A DNA stretch of 64,000 nucleotides from Halohasta litchfieldiae (GCF_002788215.1 NZ_CP024845.1:3162001-3226000); one strand, 5' to 3'; shown: positions 51,615 to 61,251, counted from the stretch's first letter. The notes: generated by a model not told the origin, from the sequence alone. Numbers and translations are program-made.

Positions 51615-52529
51615 ATGACTACCTCGCTTAATGGGTCAGTGTGCTCGTCGGTCGACGCCGAGTCGGTTTGGCTCGAAACAAATGGAGTCCAGCTACATAC
51701 AGTGCAGGCGGGTCCCGAAGACGGCCCGCTTGTCATCTTGCTGCACGGCTTTCCCGAGTGTTGGTACGGCTGGCACAGACAGCTCGGCCCGCTGGCGAAC
51801 GCCGGCTACCGGGTGGTCGTCCCCGACCAGCGCGGCTACAATCTGAGCGACAAGCCCGCGGGCGTCGACAGCTACCATCTCGACGAACTGGCCGCCGACA
51901 TCGTCGGTCTCATCGACGCCTGCGACCGTGAGACGGCCAGCGTCGCGGGCCACGACTGGGGAGCCGCGGTCGCCTGGTGGCTCGGCATGGCGTACCCCGA
52001 CCGACTCGACCGCCTCTGTATAGTCAACGTTCCTCATCCGACCGTTTTCGAGCAGAAACTCCGTGAAAGCTGGTCGCAGCGACTGAAAAGCTGGTATATC
52101 CTCCTGTTTCAGCTTCCCCTTGTTCCGGAGGTGGTCTCGGAACTTGGTAATTGGTGGCTCCCGAGACGCTCGCTGGAGTCGACCAGCCGCGCCGGGACGT
52201 TCACGTCGACCGATCTGGATCGCTACCGAACGGCGTGGGCCGAACCGGGGGCATACACCGCAATGGTCAACTGGTATCGGGCGATTGCTCGCTACCGTCC
52301 CCAGCCCAGCAGCGAGGCGGTGTCGACGCCAACCCTGATTCTCTGGGGGACCGACGACGAGTTCTTGGAGACCTCGATGGCCCACGACAGCCTCGACTAC
52401 TGCGAGGACGGCCAGCTGCAGTTGGTCGACGAGGCGACCCACTGGATTCTCCACGAGGAGCCAGCGCTGGTCGTCGAGGCGCTGCTCGACCACCTGCCGG
52501 ATCCCGTTCGGCAGCCCGACCGTCCCTGA
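51615..52529 (+). CDS. Alpha/beta hydrolase, epoxide-hydrolase-like
   Basis: From M-T-T-S-L-N the protein has 304 residues. H-G-F-P-E-C-W-Y-G-W at 44-53 forms the oxyanion region, the nucleophile is D114 in G-H-D-W-G-A, and T-H-W-I-L-H near 279 supplies the histidine. An Asp nucleophile fits epoxide hydrolases or haloalkane dehalogenases rather than esterases. A D in G-T-D-D-E near 257 completes the triad. Confidence 0.9.
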   Translation: MTTSLNGSVCSSVDAESVWLETNGVQLHTVQAGPEDGPLVILLHGFPECWYGWHRQLGPLANAGYRVVVPDQRGYNLSDKPAGVDSYHLDELAADIVGLIDACDRETASVAGHDWGAAVAWWLGMAYPDRLDRLCIVNVPHPTVFEQKLRESWSQRLKSWYILLFQLPLVPEVVSELGNWWLPRRSLESTSRAGTFTSTDLDRYRTAWAEPGAYTAMVNWYRAIARYRPQPSSEAVSTPTLILWGTDDEFLETSMAHDSLDYCEDGQLQLVDEATHWILHEEPALVVEALLDHLPDPVRQPDRP

Positions 52530-52568
52530 CCGTACTACCTTTTGTGTCTCGGAACCCTACATCGACGT

Positions 52569-52904
52569 ATGCTACTCGTCCGGGGCCACGGCGGCGGAAC
52601 GGCGCTCACGGGGACTGTCTTCGAGCGTGGCGAACAGTCGCCATCTTATAAGGGTGCACCGGAGGAGGACGCCCCCTACGTCTGGGTCTGTGACTCGTTT
52701 TACGAGGTCGAAAGCGGCGGTTCTCCGTTGGAGATCGATGGCGAAGAGATCCGTGTCGCCTTCGAGTCACCGATGCCTCGCGGCTTCGAAACCAAACAGC
52801 AGGCACTGACGGCTGCCGAAGACCACGTCAAAACACAGTTCGCCCGGATCGGCGTCGACCGGTCGGCCGTCGAGATCGAAGTCGTCCCAACCGATCCGGC
52901 CTGA
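52569..52904 (+). CDS. Haloarchaeal DUF7113-like small protein
   Basis: The 111-residue protein starts M-L-L-V-R-G-H-G-G-G-T and has P-Y-V-W-V-C-D-S-F-Y-E-V near 36-47 and the C-terminal F-E-T-K-Q-Q-A-L. I associate it with the haloarchaeal DUF7113 family; its function is unknown. It converges with the PAS gene across nine bases. Confidence 0.7.
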   Translation: MLLVRGHGGGTALTGTVFERGEQSPSYKGAPEEDAPYVWVCDSFYEVESGGSPLEIDGEEIRVAFESPMPRGFETKQQALTAAEDHVKTQFARIGVDRSAVEIEVVPTDPA

Positions 52905-52912
52905 GCGGTCGA

Positions 52913-53473
52913 CTACGAGACTGTCTGTTCGGTATCGGTAGCGGTTGGCCACGCTTGAATCGTCTCGACTGCCCCAACGATCTCGCCACGTTCATTTTTC
53001 AAGAGGTTGATCGTCCGGCGGATGGTCCGTCCGGTCCCGTCGACGATGACAGTGTCTCGGCGGTCGGTGATCTCCTCGCCCGTCAGAAGTACCTGCCCGA
53101 GCAGTCGCTGACCGCCGTGGACTGCCGCGGGTGTGGTCCCGATGGCGTCGGCTTCGGTCGTCCCGAAGCGCTCACAGGCAGCGCTGTTGATGGAGACGAT
53201 CTCGCCCGAGCAGTCGACTACCAGCGTCGGCACCGCAACCCCGTCGAGAACGGTCTTCATCAGGTAGTCGACATCCAACGTCCCGAAGGGGGTCTCGGTT
53301 TGGGAGGGTTCTCGCTCCTCGGGATCGGGATCCGATGCCCAGCCAGTCGGCCCGTTGGTCTCGATGGATATGTCCCGCCACTCAACCGAATCGGAGACGC
53401 GTTCCTCGTCGATGCGTTCAGTCGTCTCCGGCTCGGGCTCTGTGACCAGCAGTCGGTTGAGAAAACGCTTCAT
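52913..53473 (-). CDS. Stand-alone PAS-domain protein
   Basis: From M-K-R-F-L-N the protein has 186 residues. An acidic linker (about 12-65) is followed by a PAS domain at about 70-178, opening L-M-K-T-V-L-D-G-V-A-V-P-T-L-V-V-D and containing I-N-S-A-A-C-E-R-F-G. No kinase or transducer domain is attached. It is divergent from the DICT-domain gene, so the two may belong to one signalling unit. Confidence 0.82.
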   Translation of the reverse strand: MKRFLNRLLVTEPEPETTERIDEERVSDSVEWRDISIETNGPTGWASDPDPEEREPSQTETPFGTLDVDYLMKTVLDGVAVPTLVVDCSGEIVSINSAACERFGTTEADAIGTTPAAVHGGQRLLGQVLLTGEEITDRRDTVIVDGTGRTIRRTINLLKNERGEIVGAVETIQAWPTATDTEQTVS

Positions 53474-53602
53474 ACGTGCTAGATCCCGCTGAGAGGCAAT
53501 AAATATTAGGTGTAAGAATTCATTAAGGTCCACCAAACTATTTAAGGATATTATGAGGTCCGAGAAATTTTTATTTAGCTGGGTGAAGTAGAGTTACCAT
53601 AC
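53474..53602. promoter_or_regulatory. Divergent promoter of the PAS and DICT genes
   Basis: This AT-rich 129-base gap has TATA-like TTTTTATTTAG at about 53568-53578, roughly 25-35 bases before the DICT ATG, and ATAAATATTA near 53500-53509 for the PAS gene. The motif AGGTCC appears twice (about 53525 and 53553), a possible operator pair. Confidence 0.45.
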
Positions 53603-54337
53603 ATGTCCCTGTCAGAGATTATCAAGTATGTCAAAGGAAACGAGAAGACGCTCGTCGTGTTCAATCCGCCAGCCACGAGCACGCTCGTTTCCGATCTCGG
53701 GGACTATTTTACCACACAGAACGTCAGGGTGACCAGCCAGCGAACCGATTCGGGCGAGCCGGAGGGTGTCGTCGTTCTCAAACTGGGCGAGGAGGTGTTG
53801 TCGGCGGTGCCGGTCGAACAGCTCCAAGAGCTACTGGCAGGGGGTGCGCTCCGCGAGACAGGAGTCGGCATCGACGACACCGACTACCACGAGATCCTTC
53901 AGCATCTCAAGGAGACGACATTTACCTCCTACGACAAATCCCGGATGATCGCGATCTCTCACGAGATCGAAGACCGAGCACTCCGAGTCGACGGCGGGCG
54001 ACTGTATGCGGGCTTTCAACTGCCGACGAAGCTCAACAATCAGGGCAAGCGCTACGGTCGACTCGCCGAGCGGGCAATCGATATCCACACCTTTGCGGTG
54101 CCCGACGGGCCAGCAGTCGACATCGCTGGCCTGACGCATCATGCCATCGCTGCCGCCGAAATCGAACAGTCATGGTTCGTCATTTTCGACGGCAACGGCG
54201 ATGATCGCTACAAAACAGCGCTACTGGCAACCGAACAGTCACCCAACCAGTTTTACGGCTTTTGGACGGATGATCCGGGCATCGTCGACCGAATCGGCGA
54301 CTATCTCGATTCGACCTACGTCAAACTCTCGCCCTGA
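53603..54337 (+). CDS. DICT sensory-domain protein
   Basis: The 244-residue protein matches the haloarchaeal DICT-domain group: M-S-L-S-E-I-I at the start, K-T-L-V-V-F-N near 15-21, and later R-A-L-R-V-D-G-G-R-L-Y-A-G-F-Q near 125-139 and W-F-V-I-F-D-G near 191. DICT domains are proposed sensory modules linked to diguanylate cyclases and two-component systems. There is no output domain here, so it likely signals through a partner. It is divergent from a PAS protein. Confidence 0.8.
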   Translation: MSLSEIIKYVKGNEKTLVVFNPPATSTLVSDLGDYFTTQNVRVTSQRTDSGEPEGVVVLKLGEEVLSAVPVEQLQELLAGGALRETGVGIDDTDYHEILQHLKETTFTSYDKSRMIAISHEIEDRALRVDGGRLYAGFQLPTKLNNQGKRYGRLAERAIDIHTFAVPDGPAVDIAGLTHHAIAAAEIEQSWFVIFDGNGDDRYKTALLATEQSPNQFYGFWTDDPGIVDRIGDYLDSTYVKLSP

Positions 54338-54345
54338 TTGCGGGC

Positions 54346-55620
54346 TTACAGATCCTCACCGGCCCACCGAACCGAATCGTAGGTTCGCAGTGACTCGCTG
54401 TCGAACTGGGCCTCAAACTTCCGGCGGAGCGATGTCTTTTCGGCAGTACTGATCCGGGCGAGTTCGTCGGCCTTGGCGACCGCCCGCGGCGGCCCACGCT
54501 CAGCGGCTACTTCCGACAAAATTTGTGTGGTAAGCTGTCGACGCACCTCGTCATCTCGGGTCACCGCGTACGGCGCTTCGAGTTTGTAGCAGATGTCGTG
54601 CCGCGGGTCGTAGATGATACAGAAGGTGACTTCGTACAGTTCGGGATCGAGTCGACGGTCGACGCCCAGCGCGTCACCCGCGGCGGCCATCGTTCCGTCG
54701 GGACCGCCACGGGAGACGAACCACGAGGAGAAGGTGAGGTCGTCGGTCCGGCGGCTCTCGGTTGGCCCGGAGCCATCCGCGTCTCGGTGGTGGCGTTCGA
54801 GCAGCCGCGTAAAGAAGGCGGTGTCGTCCGGCCACGGGGCCTCAAACCCGGTCTGCTTGTTGGCAATCGTGCTTGTAATCACGCGGGCCGAGGGGTTTTT
54901 GACGAATCCCGCAATCGGCACACCACGGTCGACGAACGTCTCGACCAGTCGGATATAGTGCTCCAAGACACGTTTGGGCCGGGCTTCGTAGGTCAACTCT
55001 TCGAGTTCGGGGGTCCGATCACGCCACGTCAGGATTTCCTTGGGATACAGTGGCCCATCCAAAATCAGGAGGTCCTCTACTTTGTCGGCGTGTTCAAGCG
55101 CGTGGTGGCCCTCGGCGAAATACAGCGACAGCGCGTGGACGACCGCCTCGGCGTACTTGTTGACCTGTGGGGCCCTGATCAGTCGGTACTCGCTGTGGCC
55201 CTCGTCGTAGTCGACCCACTGGCCGTCGGTGACCTGCGTCGTGTCGTTGGTGTGGGCAGTCGCGACGATGGTCCGAGTGCGGTGGGCATCGACATCCGAA
55301 GGTTCGACACCCATCGCGGCGTGGGCGAGATCCAACACGAGCCCATTTTTAAATGCCGTCGGGTTGATCGTCCCCGAGTCGATGCCATGAACGGTTGGAA
55401 ACGGGCGGTCAGAGAGCGCAACAGTGTCGATGTCGACGTGTTGGAGCCGTTGGTCGCCGATGGGTTCGATCACCTGCTGGCCACGACCGTCGGTGAGTGG
55501 ATCGAGCCACTGCTCCCAGACCGTGGTGGCGAACGCTCCATGCTCGCTGTCGTCGGCCGTCTCGGCGACCGACCCCGCGAGTCGGGCGATGGCCTCGACG
55601 TGGATCGGATCGAGCGTCAC
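54346..55620 (-). CDS. NurA-domain nuclease
   Basis: With the GTG at 55620 (V-T-L-D-P-I-H-V-E-A) the protein has 424 residues; an upstream ATG at 55704 would add 28 less protein-like residues. The NurA domain has G-I-D-S-G-T near 79-84, L-I-L-D-G-P-L-Y near 184-191 and V-K-N-P-S near 239. NurA works with HerA in DNA end resection. No herA is in the window. Confidence 0.85.
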   Translation of the reverse strand: MTLDPIHVEAIARLAGSVAETADDSEHGAFATTVWEQWLDPLTDGRGQQVIEPIGDQRLQHVDIDTVALSDRPFPTVHGIDSGTINPTAFKNGLVLDLAHAAMGVEPSDVDAHRTRTIVATAHTNDTTQVTDGQWVDYDEGHSEYRLIRAPQVNKYAEAVVHALSLYFAEGHHALEHADKVEDLLILDGPLYPKEILTWRDRTPELEELTYEARPKRVLEHYIRLVETFVDRGVPIAGFVKNPSARVITSTIANKQTGFEAPWPDDTAFFTRLLERHHRDADGSGPTESRRTDDLTFSSWFVSRGGPDGTMAAAGDALGVDRRLDPELYEVTFCIIYDPRHDICYKLEAPYAVTRDDEVRRQLTTQILSEVAAERGPPRAVAKADELARISTAEKTSLRRKFEAQFDSESLRTYDSVRWAGEDL

Positions 55621-55737
55621 ACGTAGGGGCGCGTGGGCCACTGTCAAAAACTGATTGGTCGGACTGATAGAAATCAGCCAATAGTCGACTGTCGTCCCAC
55701 ACAACAGATATGAGTTGACAGTCAGCCATCAGATACT

Positions 55738-56208
55738 ATGCGCTCTAGACGGCGGTTTCTCGGCGGACTCGCAGCTGGTTCGGTGGGCCTTGCGGGCTGT
55801 CTCGGGAGCGACGATCTCATCGCCCGCTGTTCGAGTCGGGGGAGAGGAAGCGGTTCCCAACACCTCAGACAGCTGGTTCCGATACGAGGTGACACGCAGG
55901 TCGCCCTCGGGATCGCCGTCTCACCGGAGGCAACCGAGAGCGACAACTACCGATTCGTCGAGATTCGGGACCGCGACGACCGGTTGGTCGGCTCGATCCC
56001 GCTCGACGACAACCGGGAGATGAGTAGCCTCAATACCGACCAGTTCTCGATCTACGGGGCGGACGACGGCGAGGTCTACGCGCTTCCGCTCGGTCGACCG
56101 CCGGTTCACGGCGCGTACACGGCCTCACTTATCAATGAGTCCGGGGAGTCGGTGGCGACTGCGACGATGCGATTCAATTGCTACGCCGAAGACGGCTCGC
56201 TTCCGTAG
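55738..56208 (+). CDS. Tat-exported lipoprotein of unknown function
   Basis: The 156-residue protein starts M-R-S-R-R-R-F-L-G-G followed by a short hydrophobic stretch and a lipobox ending at C21 (L-A-G-C). This is a haloarchaeal Tat lipoprotein signal. The mature part is beta-rich and unrecognised. Confidence 0.78.
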   Translation: MRSRRRFLGGLAAGSVGLAGCLGSDDLIARCSSRGRGSGSQHLRQLVPIRGDTQVALGIAVSPEATESDNYRFVEIRDRDDRLVGSIPLDDNREMSSLNTDQFSIYGADDGEVYALPLGRPPVHGAYTASLINESGESVATATMRFNCYAEDGSLP

Positions 56209-56315
56209 CTGTAAGCACTGACCGAGAGGGAGGATGTCGCTACTCTTGGGTTTGTTGTCGGACGGTACCGTCTCCAACAGACAGTCTCAAACCATTGGAC
56301 TCCAAACGGTCGTCC

Positions 56316-56978
56316 ATGTCGATACGGGGGGTCGCATTCGACCTCGATTACACCCTTGCGGTGACGACGAAAGACCGGGCAACGATCCTCGCAGAGGCGA
56401 TTGCGGCGGTCGACGGCCCACAGATCAGCCGTGAGGAGTATCTCACGGCCCACCGTAACCATCTGACCACCGAGAGCCGCGCACCGATCTTCGCTGAACT
56501 ACTCGTCGAACGTGGGAGCACGGTCGAGCCCGAGGCGATGGCAGCCGCCTACCGTGAGGCGATCAGCGACGCCATCGAACCGATCCCGGAGATCGAACCG
56601 TTCATCGCCAACCTCCGGTCGAGCTACCGCGTCGGCCTGCTCACGAACGGGCCAGTACTCGCCCAGCGGTCGAAGATCGAACAGCTCGGCTGGGAGGAGC
56701 TATTCGATACGACGCTTGTCACCGGCGAACTCACGGCTGGCAAACCCGACGCCGTGGCCTTCGACGCACTGCTTGAGGGCCTCGGCACGACCCCCGGCGA
56801 AACCGTCTACATCGGCGACACACCCCTCGATGATATCGAGGGCGCAACGGATTCCGGACTCTACGCGATTCAGGTGTTGTTCGACGGCGGGCCGGACCGT
56901 GATCCACGGGCCGATGCCCACATCGAACGGGACCGACTCACGACCGACCTGCCGGAACTGCTGACCACTCTTTGCTAA
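56316..56978 (+). CDS. HAD-superfamily hydrolase
   Basis: From M-S-I-R-G-V-A-F-D-L-D-Y-T-L the protein has 220 residues, with nucleophile D9. Motif II is L-T-N-G near 109, the lysine is in A-G-K-P-D near 142 and motif IV is G-D-T-P-L-D-D near 167. Tyr replaces the usual Gly in D-x-D-G-T, as in some phosphatase subfamilies. Substrate unknown. It overlaps the converging neighbour by four bases. Confidence 0.88.
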   Translation: MSIRGVAFDLDYTLAVTTKDRATILAEAIAAVDGPQISREEYLTAHRNHLTTESRAPIFAELLVERGSTVEPEAMAAAYREAISDAIEPIPEIEPFIANLRSSYRVGLLTNGPVLAQRSKIEQLGWEELFDTTLVTGELTAGKPDAVAFDALLEGLGTTPGETVYIGDTPLDDIEGATDSGLYAIQVLFDGGPDRDPRADAHIERDRLTTDLPELLTTLC

Positions 56979-57439
56979 CTTTCGGTCGACTTCTCGACTG
57001 CGTCGCCAACAACTGATTCAAAAACCGAGATCACACGTTTGGCCTCCGCACCATCTTCGACGAAGACGAGCGTTCGCGGCGGGTCGACGGCCTTCGGTCG
57101 AACCGCGAGCCCGGCATCGCTGGCCGCCTCGGCGGCAGTCTCGGGCGCAGCGGAGAACTCGATACGGGCACGCTCGGGGTGGACGAACACGGTCGCCAGC
57201 ATCGTTCGGTCGGCGTCGACGCTCTCGTCGACGGTCGTCTGCCCCTGTTCGCCGATCTCAACGGCCTCGGAGTTCGAGACACGGGCGACTCGATAGGCAA
57301 CAGCACCGTCTTCAGTTGGTTCGACATCCGGATTGGCGTCGACGACCACGACCTGTGCGAGTCGCCCGTGGTCGCCCGTGAGTTCGGAGGCGATCAGTTG
57401 GGCGATGCGCGTTCCATCTCGGAGTCGGTCCTCAACCAT
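56975..57439 (-). CDS. Haloarchaeal hypothetical protein
   Basis: The 154-residue acidic soluble protein starts M-V-E-D-R-L-R-D-G-T-R-I-A-Q-L-I-A-S-E-L. No domain is recognised. It has A-T-V-F-V-H-P-E near 81 and D-P-P-R-T-L-V-F-V near 118, suggesting beta strands. It follows the DUF2240 gene by 24 bases and is probably in the nasA-mobA operon. Confidence 0.65.
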   Translation of the reverse strand: MVEDRLRDGTRIAQLIASELTGDHGRLAQVVVVDANPDVEPTEDGAVAYRVARVSNSEAVEIGEQGQTTVDESVDADRTMLATVFVHPERARIEFSAAPETAAEAASDAGLAVRPKAVDPPRTLVFVEDGAEAKRVISVFESVVGDAVEKSTES

Positions 57440-57463
57440 GCCGAAACTGACACTGCCGCCAAC

Positions 57464-57913
57464 TTAAGTCCCTTCGAGTTCCGCCCGCACCGTCTCGGCG
57501 ACGCCCGAGCAGTCGACCCCATTTCGCCGCGCCACCACGACCGCCGCCGACTCTAGGGTAATCCCGAGGCGTCGCTGGGTTTCGTTCGTTTCGGCCACCG
57601 CCGCCTGTTTGCTGAGTCCGTTAGTGACCATCAGATCCAGCAGTTGCTCGAACGTCGACTGTTCCCGCAAAATATCCGTATCCGGCGTAAATCCCTCCGG
57701 AATTTCGACGGCGTCGACGTCGAACGCCGGTGTGAGGTCGCCGTCCTCGTTCGAAAGGAGTCCGCGACCGACAGCGACGTCGACCAACCGTTTGGCCTGA
57801 TCCGGCGAGAACCACTCCCGATCTAAGGAGAGCGCGACGACGAACTCGCCTTCCCCCAGCGACCGGGCTCCCTGCTGGCGGAACGGAACGGCGACCGCAA
57901 TCTGGAGGCTCAT
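57464..57913 (-). CDS. DUF2240 family protein
   Basis: The 149-residue protein shows the archaeal DUF2240 pattern: I-A-V-A-V-P-F-R near 5-12, L-S-L-D-R-E-W-F-S-P-D-Q-A near 28-40, a winged-helix-like middle and a helical C-terminus. The role is unknown, possibly DNA binding. It is between mobA and a hypothetical gene on the same strand. Confidence 0.8.
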   Translation of the reverse strand: MSLQIAVAVPFRQQGARSLGEGEFVVALSLDREWFSPDQAKRLVDVAVGRGLLSNEDGDLTPAFDVDAVEIPEGFTPDTDILREQSTFEQLLDLMVTNGLSKQAAVAETNETQRRLGITLESAAVVVARRNGVDCSGVAETVRAELEGT

Positions 57914-57986
57914 ACTGAGTTGGGGTGTTACCAGCGAACTAAAGCTTCCGACGTGTGGTCGGCCACCGCCTCACGCCGCGGGCGAA

Positions 57987-58625
57987 TTACGCGTCCCGAA
58001 CGGCGGCGAGGTCGTCGTGAGTGTTGATGTTGCGGAACGCCTCGGGGTCGACGTGGGCGCGGACGACTCGTTCGGGGACGGTGTGGGGATCGAGTACCGA
58101 GACGAACTCCTCGATTCGGTCGGAGCCGGCGGCTTCGGCCTCTCGACAGGCCGCGGCCGCAGCCCGAACGTGGACCACCGCCGGAAACGGCTGGATGCGG
58201 CCCTCGAAACGGGCGACTGCGCCGGTTCGGTTTCGGGCCCGCGCAAAGAGGAAATCGAGGAACGCCGCGGGAACCGACGGCATATCACAGGGGAGTACCG
58301 CCGCGTAGGTCGACGAGGTTTCGGCGAGGGCGGTTCGCAGGCCGACAAGCGGCCCCCGGTCGGGGATCTGGTCAACCACAAACCGGACCCTGAACGCCGA
58401 CAACTCCTCGGCGAACACCTCGCGTTGATCCCGCCGACAGTTGACGATCAGTTCGTCGACCGCGGGGTCGACAGCGCCAACCACATGATGAAGCAGCGAT
58501 TGTCCGTTCAGCGGGGCCAACGCCTTATCGACGGTCGGAAATCGGGTCGACCGACCGCCTGCGAGGATGATTCCCGCACGACCGGTGTCGGCGGCTGGTT
58601 GTTGTGTGGGTGAGTCTTCACTCAT
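57987..58625 (-). CDS. mobA: Molybdenum cofactor guanylyltransferase
   Basis: From M-S-E-D-S-P-T the protein has 212 residues. It joins GMP to molybdopterin to make the bis-MGD cofactor used by nitrate reductase. The nucleotide site is L-A-G-G-R-S-T-R-F near 21-29 with the lysine of V-D-K-A; D-R-G-P-L-V-G-L near 89-96 and L-P-C-D-M-P near 111-116 are also diagnostic. It lies 93 bases after nasA on the same strand, linking cofactor and enzyme. Confidence 0.93.
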   Translation of the reverse strand: MSEDSPTQQPAADTGRAGIILAGGRSTRFPTVDKALAPLNGQSLLHHVVGAVDPAVDELIVNCRRDQREVFAEELSAFRVRFVVDQIPDRGPLVGLRTALAETSSTYAAVLPCDMPSVPAAFLDFLFARARNRTGAVARFEGRIQPFPAVVHVRAAAAACREAEAAGSDRIEEFVSVLDPHTVPERVVRAHVDPEAFRNINTHDDLAAVRDA

Positions 58626-58718
58626 TTGTAGGCCACGGCGGAGCCATCTTGCTTGGTCGGTCCCGTATAGCGGTATCCGGCACCCCCAGTCGTTCAAGTA
58701 AGGATGACATAACTCTCA

Positions 58719-60830
58719 TTAGTCGGCCCCTGCGGTCGGCGGTGTCTCCGCATCCCGTGTTCCACTCGTCGAACTGACCTCCTCGTCGACCGCGACCAGC
58801 CGCGCGGCACACTGTTTGAAGTTCGGCTCCGCGGATTTTGGATCGACCGCCGGATGCGTAAGCCGGTTGGCCGCCGGATGGTGGATCGGGATCCAGACCA
58901 TCCCCTCGGGCACCGCCTCGTCGGGGTCGACGGTGGCAACAGTCGAGCCACGGGGTGTCTCGATCCTGATGGGGTCGACGGTGGCAGACGGGAGCGTCTC
59001 CGGATTGATTCGCGCAACGATTGGGTCGACGTCGTCGCCAACCGCCTCTCGGGAGCGAATCCCCGTGTTGTAACCGTCCTTCTCGCGGCCAGTGGTTAGG
59101 GTGAGTGGGTACGACTCACTCGGCGGCTCCGGGAGGCCGGGATCGGGGGCTGTCGAGAAGCGCGCGCGACCCGATTCGGTCTTGAAGGACCACGCCTCGT
59201 CGCGGCTCTCGGCGTCAGGATCGAAGTAGCGGTAGCCACCGGATTCGTCGAGTGCCGGCGCTGGCCACCGAACCGCGTGTTCGGCCTCCAGACGCTCGTA
59301 GGAGATCCCCGAGCAGTCGGCCTTGGTTCCCTCGGTAAGGGCGGCGAATTCGTCGAACACGTCGCTCGGGTCGGGATTCTGATCGGTGATCACGTCCGGA
59401 GCCACGCGGTTGCCGACCGTACAGATGATGTTGAGATCCGTCCTGACGCCGGGTGGTATCTCCGTGGCCCGCCGAACGCGGGAAACGGTGCGCTCCATGT
59501 TCATCGTCGTCCCCTCGGACTCGCCCCACGTCGCCGCGGGCAACACGACATCGGCGTACTCCATCGTCTCGCTTTTAAATGAGTCCTGAACGATAACGAA
59601 CGCCTCCTCCAGTTGCTCACGGACGGGATTCGTATCCGGCATGCCAACGATTGGGTTCGTTGCCACGGTCCACAACACGTCGGGACAGTCGTCGATCATT
59701 GCGACTGGACCGGGACCTGTGTCATCGGGCAGCCGCGAAACGAGGACGTTCCACACATCGGCGGTCGTCTGTCGTTCGTCGGGATCGGTGTACTCCCGGT
59801 GACCGGGCCACGAGCCTTTGGAAGAACAGACCCGCGTGCCCATCGAGTTGGCCTGCCCCGTCAGCGAGAACGGCCCACAGCCCGGCCCCATGTTGCCGGA
59901 GGCCAGACAGAGGTCGATTAGCGCGCCCGCGCTCGCGGTGCCGCGAACGCTCTGATTGATCCCCATTCCCCAGTAGATGAGGGTATCCTTTTCGAAGGCT
60001 GCGGCCAGCTTGTCGACCTGCTCCATCGAGACGCCTGCCCGCTCGGCTGACTCCTCGGCCGGTGGTAGGGAGTCCCTAACGCCGTCGAACCCCTCGGTGT
60101 GGGCCTCAACAAACTCGTCGTCGACGCGGTCGGTCTCGATCATTCGCGCGAGGATCGCGTTGGCCAGTGCGAGGTCGCCGCCCGGCGCGGTGTCGATATG
60201 ACCATCGGCGTTCTCGGCGGTTTCACTCATTACGGGATCGACGACCAGCAGTTCGGAGTCCTCATCGTCGGCAGACTCCCTGATCCACCGGTACATCACG
60301 GGGTGGGCGACTGCGGGGTTGGCTCCCCAGACGAGGTGGGTTTCGGCCTCGGGGATGTCGTCGTAGGTCGGCGGCGGGGCGTCACTGCCAAAGGCATCGT
60401 AGTAGGCGGTGACTGCACTCGCCATACAGAGGGTCGTATTGGCGTCGTAGTTGCGGGTGCCGAGACCGCCGCGGGCGAGTTTGCCCAGCGCGTAGGCGGC
60501 TTCGATTGTCTGTTGGCCGCTACCCATGATCCCCACATTGTCAGAGTCGACGGCACGGGCTTCCTCAATGGCATCTGTCGCCCGGTCGAGCGCATCCTCC
60601 CATGTCGACCGGACGAGTTCGCCGTCTTTTCTGACTAACGGACGAGTCAGCCACTCACCCTCCGGATCGGCGGTTTCGCTAATTCCCCGGCCACAGGCGA
60701 GCCCGCGACTGACTGGATGGGCCGCATCGCCCCGAACGGTGTCGAGCCCATAGCCCTGGTCGACGCCATGGGTGACGTGCCCGCAGCCGACCGCACACCG
60801 CATACAGGTGGTCGGTACCGGATCGCTCAC
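58719..60830 (-). CDS. nasA: Assimilatory nitrate reductase (molybdopterin oxidoreductase)
   Basis: The 703-residue enzyme reduces nitrate to nitrite in the cytoplasm. The N-terminal 4Fe-4S ligands are C9, C12, C16 and C46. There is no Tat signal, which fits an assimilatory rather than respiratory enzyme. S-G-N-M-G-P-G-C-G-P near 313-322 and G-Q-A-N-S-M-G near 325-331 belong to the MGD-binding core; the C-terminal domain has the T-G-R-E-K-D-G-Y-N-T segment near 575. It precedes mobA. Nitrite goes to NirA, encoded 15 kb away. Confidence 0.92.
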   Translation of the reverse strand: MSDPVPTTCMRCAVGCGHVTHGVDQGYGLDTVRGDAAHPVSRGLACGRGISETADPEGEWLTRPLVRKDGELVRSTWEDALDRATDAIEEARAVDSDNVGIMGSGQQTIEAAYALGKLARGGLGTRNYDANTTLCMASAVTAYYDAFGSDAPPPTYDDIPEAETHLVWGANPAVAHPVMYRWIRESADDEDSELLVVDPVMSETAENADGHIDTAPGGDLALANAILARMIETDRVDDEFVEAHTEGFDGVRDSLPPAEESAERAGVSMEQVDKLAAAFEKDTLIYWGMGINQSVRGTASAGALIDLCLASGNMGPGCGPFSLTGQANSMGTRVCSSKGSWPGHREYTDPDERQTTADVWNVLVSRLPDDTGPGPVAMIDDCPDVLWTVATNPIVGMPDTNPVREQLEEAFVIVQDSFKSETMEYADVVLPAATWGESEGTTMNMERTVSRVRRATEIPPGVRTDLNIICTVGNRVAPDVITDQNPDPSDVFDEFAALTEGTKADCSGISYERLEAEHAVRWPAPALDESGGYRYFDPDAESRDEAWSFKTESGRARFSTAPDPGLPEPPSESYPLTLTTGREKDGYNTGIRSREAVGDDVDPIVARINPETLPSATVDPIRIETPRGSTVATVDPDEAVPEGMVWIPIHHPAANRLTHPAVDPKSAEPNFKQCAARLVAVDEEVSSTSGTRDAETPPTAGAD

Positions 60831-61251
60831 CGACCTACCTCCCGTGAAAGATCATGATGTAGTTTTGACCGCATGTGTGACATCGGCACTGAAAACATAG
60901 TGGATTTCACTTTTGCTCGTGTTCATCTGTGTGTTTGCATCGGTAAAACGCTAATCGTTTAGCTAACAATATTTTTGGTGCCCTTAGTGGGCAGCTGTCG
61001 TATATACTATGGAATATAATGGCCTTATATACATCATCCACCGTGTTTTGGACAGAAAAACTGACTAAACGTACTTCTTTTTCACTCGTTACGGAACTCC
61101 GTATCCAATACTGTCAGTGACACTCCGCGCACGAGAACGGTCGACGGCTGTCGAAAAGGGACCGAATTCGGCTATTGTGGAGTGGTAACTGGTCACAGCA
61201 GGGATGTATGCTTCGACGGTCTTAAGCGACCGTAGTTCCAATCTGTGTGGG
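60831..61251. promoter_or_regulatory. Divergent AT-rich upstream region of nasA and the AAA ATPase
   Basis: This 421-base gap has no gene. It has TATA-like islands at about 60997-61004 (GTATATAC) and 61024-61033 (CTTATATACA), and a small hairpin TGCCC-TTAG-TGGGCA around 60979-60993. Promoters for both divergent genes are expected here; the nitrate-responsive one cannot be pinpointed. Confidence 0.45.

Noticed and set aside
54523-55626. 367-codon plus-strand frame opposite the NurA gene
   Set aside because: Antisense shadow without recognisable domains, while NurA motifs are present on the minus strand.
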